14,907 bases of DNA from an uncultured Riemerella sp. (GTDB taxonomy: Bacteria > Bacteroidota > Bacteroidia > Flavobacteriales > Weeksellaceae), in NCBI GenBank assembly GCA_938037185.1, contig CALHQK010000047.1, forward strand, positions 1-14,907. Direction: 5' to 3'. The position numbers and the translations under genes were made by a program. Positions 14,008 through 14,907 of this stretch are shown here, piece after piece. The notes beneath the pieces are model-generated. The model searched no databases and was not told where the DNA came from. It saw only the letters and a list, made by a program, of their open reading frames with translations. Positions within the stretch are counted from its first letter, which is position 1. The number at the start of each line of letters is the position of its first letter.

Positions 14008-14768
14008 TTTCTTTCTTCTCTTTTTAGGGATTCATAAGTTTCATAAACACTCAGCGTCTGTAATTTACACAATTCAAAACCATCTTTTCCATCTAAAATT
14101 CCTAATTTTAGAATATAAGATTTAAAGAATTTAAAGGCCGTTTTTGCCATCTGTGTGAAAAAACTATATTTTTTCCCTTTCTCAAAAAGTTCCTTCCCTT
14201 TCAGCTCTCCGTAGTGAATCATTTTCTTGCGGTAAGATTCTTTATCAGCCACAGAATAATGAAGAAGTTTGTTTTTCAGAGAACCGATATTTTCCTTTAT
14301 ATTAAGGGTTTCGTGTACTTTTTTCTCGGTGATGTATCTTGTTTTAGATTTTCTAAAAAGCCTGAAATTCTTATCATTCTGAGTTCCCGAATAGTTGATA
14401 GTTTTTCCTTCAAAAAAGAATTTACGATAAAAATAATAAGCATCCTTTTTGTTCTCAGAATTTAGAGTTTCTATGATTTCCGCTTTTAGCTCTGGCGTGA
14501 TTCTCTCATCTCCATCCAAAAACAAAACCCAGTCATTTTTAGCATTATCCAAAGCCAAATTTCGCTGTTTTGTAAAGTTTTCAAATTTATTTTGAATGAT
14601 TTTCACATTTGGGAAAGTTTCAGCAATTTCTAAAGTTCTATCCGTGCTGAAAGAATCCACGATAACGATTTCATCACAAAAATCAAAGCATTCCAATACT
14701 TCACGAATGTTTTTTTCCTCATTGTGAGTGATAATAAGTCCACTAACTTTTTCCTTGGATACAAGCAT
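14004..14768 (-). CDS. GT2 glycosyltransferase, WaaE/KdtX-like
   Basis: A 254-residue inverting GT-A glycosyltransferase. Motifs are GLIITHNEEKNI (10-21), DEIVIVDSFSTDRT (32-45), TKQRNLAL at 66-73, FLDGDE at 83-88 with the D85-G-D87 metal site, and LGILDGKDGF near 222-231. This pattern and the length match the WaaE/KdtX group of lipopolysaccharide inner-core glucosyltransferases, so attachment of a hexose to heptose or Kdo is plausible; the exact reaction is not certain. I use the ATG at 14768. A TTG one codon upstream would add only one residue. A perfect -7 box (14792-14785) gives a leader of about 10 nt. It is the first gene of the right minus-strand operon and overlaps the next gene by ATGA. 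Confidence 0.85.
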   Translation of the reverse strand: MLVSKEKVSGLIITHNEEKNIREVLECFDFCDEIVIVDSFSTDRTLEIAETFPNVKIIQNKFENFTKQRNLALDNAKNDWVLFLDGDERITPELKAEIIETLNSENKKDAYYFYRKFFFEGKTINYSGTQNDKNFRLFRKSKTRYITEKKVHETLNIKENIGSLKNKLLHYSVADKESYRKKMIHYGELKGKELFEKGKKYSFFTQMAKTAFKFFKSYILKLGILDGKDGFELCKLQTLSVYETYESLKREERK

Positions 14769-14784
14769 CAAATCATAGTTTTCA

Positions 14785-14792
14785 CAAAGTTA
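14785..14792 (-). promoter_or_regulatory. -7 promoter element for the right glycan operon
   Basis: The minus strand reads TAACTTTG, a full TAnnTTTG match ending 16 bases before the ATG at 14768. A TTTT at 18 bases upstream could serve as a weak -33 element. It shares a 119-bp divergent intergenic region with the outward-facing promoter of the right repeat. Confidence 0.5.
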
Positions 14793-14853
14793 ATAATATT
14801 TATGAATTTTAAAATATTTAGCCCTAAAATAAATATTTTCGATGTGAAAAAGT

Positions 14854-14861
14854 TATATTTG
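14854..14861 (+). promoter_or_regulatory. Outward-facing -7 promoter element in right repeat
   Basis: TATATTTG is a full TAnnTTTG match, 26 bases before the ATG at 14888. Any -33 element would lie in the unique sequence outside the repeat, so expression of the repeated gene may depend on where it sits. Confidence 0.4.
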
Positions 14862-14887
14862 TTGCCCTAAACGACTAAAATCAAACA

Positions 14888-14907
14888 ATGGGACAGAAAT
14901 TAGAGGT
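14888..14907 (+). CDS. Start of unidentified gene inside the terminal repeat (partial)
   Basis: An ATG opens a frame M-G-Q-K-L-E that continues past the window end, identical to the start in the left repeat. It is preceded by an AT-rich stretch and a -7 box. It may be the start of a transposase if the repeat is an insertion sequence; the family is not identifiable from six codons. Confidence 0.35.

Larger units (their letters stand above)
14853..14907 (+). repeat. Right copy of 55-bp terminal inverted repeat
   Basis: Exact reverse complement of bases 1-55, ending at the last base of the window. It reads outward on the plus strand, with TATATTTG at 14854-14861 and ATG at 14888. The inner boundary of the identity falls directly before TTATATTTG, so the repeated element probably starts there and runs out of the window. 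Confidence 0.95.

Noticed and set aside
14785..14888. An upstream start for the GT2 gene beyond ATG 14768
   Set aside because: A nearby ATG upstream is in another frame and stops after two codons. The TTG one codon upstream adds nothing supported.
1..14907. The whole window as one 15-kb transposon bounded by terminal inverted repeats
   Set aside because: It contains cysS and tex, normal chromosomal genes, and no complete transposase or integrase. The repeats sit exactly at the window limits, which fits an assembly break at a multicopy element better.
1..14907. CRISPR array, tRNA/rRNA genes, toxin-antitoxin or phage-defence genes
   Set aside because: I looked for regular short repeats, cloverleaf-like segments and characteristic proteins on both strands and found none.

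Overview
The window reads as chromosomal DNA of a Bacteroidota bacterium, most likely a flavobacterium (a Weeksellaceae/Chryseobacterium-group affiliation is a guess). The DNA is AT-rich, gene starts lack clear Shine-Dalgarno sequences, and five positions upstream of genes carry the Bacteroidota -7 promoter element TAnnTTTG. CysS and Tex look like ordinary core proteins of that phylum. I see no tRNA, rRNA, CRISPR array, phage gene, recombinase or complete transposase.

Layout. (1) 1-55 and 14853-14907 are a perfect 55-bp inverted repeat. Each copy reads outward and contains a TAnnTTTG box and the first six codons of the same unidentified gene, so both window edges enter the same repeated element. 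(2) Left glycan block, minus strand, 4181 to 85: a mannose-isomerase-type cupin, a 157-bp gap with a strong hairpin, an O-antigen ligase/polymerase-like membrane protein and two GT4-type glycosyltransferases joined by ATGA overlaps. (3) Central block, 4242-8647: a secreted SH3-domain protein and cysS (minus strand) diverge from tex (plus strand). (4) Right glycan block: a second, almost identical cupin plus a glycosyltransferase (plus strand, 8788-10115), converging on a tight four-gene minus-strand operon (14768 to 10122) that encodes a WaaE-like GT2, a CgeB-like glycosyltransferase, a GT2-GT4 fusion and a GT-A-like protein.

How the genes fit together. Seven of the twelve complete genes are glycosyltransferases or a ligase-type membrane protein, and two more are cupins probably tied to mannose-sugar metabolism. 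The likely products are lipopolysaccharide outer core or O-chain, or another surface glycan. No initiating sugar-phosphate transferase, Wzx flippase or nucleotide-sugar synthesis set is present, so the pathway must be completed elsewhere.

The most notable structure is the pair of inverted cupin genes (about 91% identical in DNA, 111 of 115 residues identical). Each is transcribed outward from the cysS/tex block into a glycan operon. Recombination between them would flip the central 4.6 kb and swap the two cupin promoters between the glycan blocks. This is an architectural inference; no dedicated recombinase is visible. The outer 55-bp repeat is most simply explained by the same repeated element (perhaps an insertion sequence) lying beyond both ends, with the window being a complete assembly contig.
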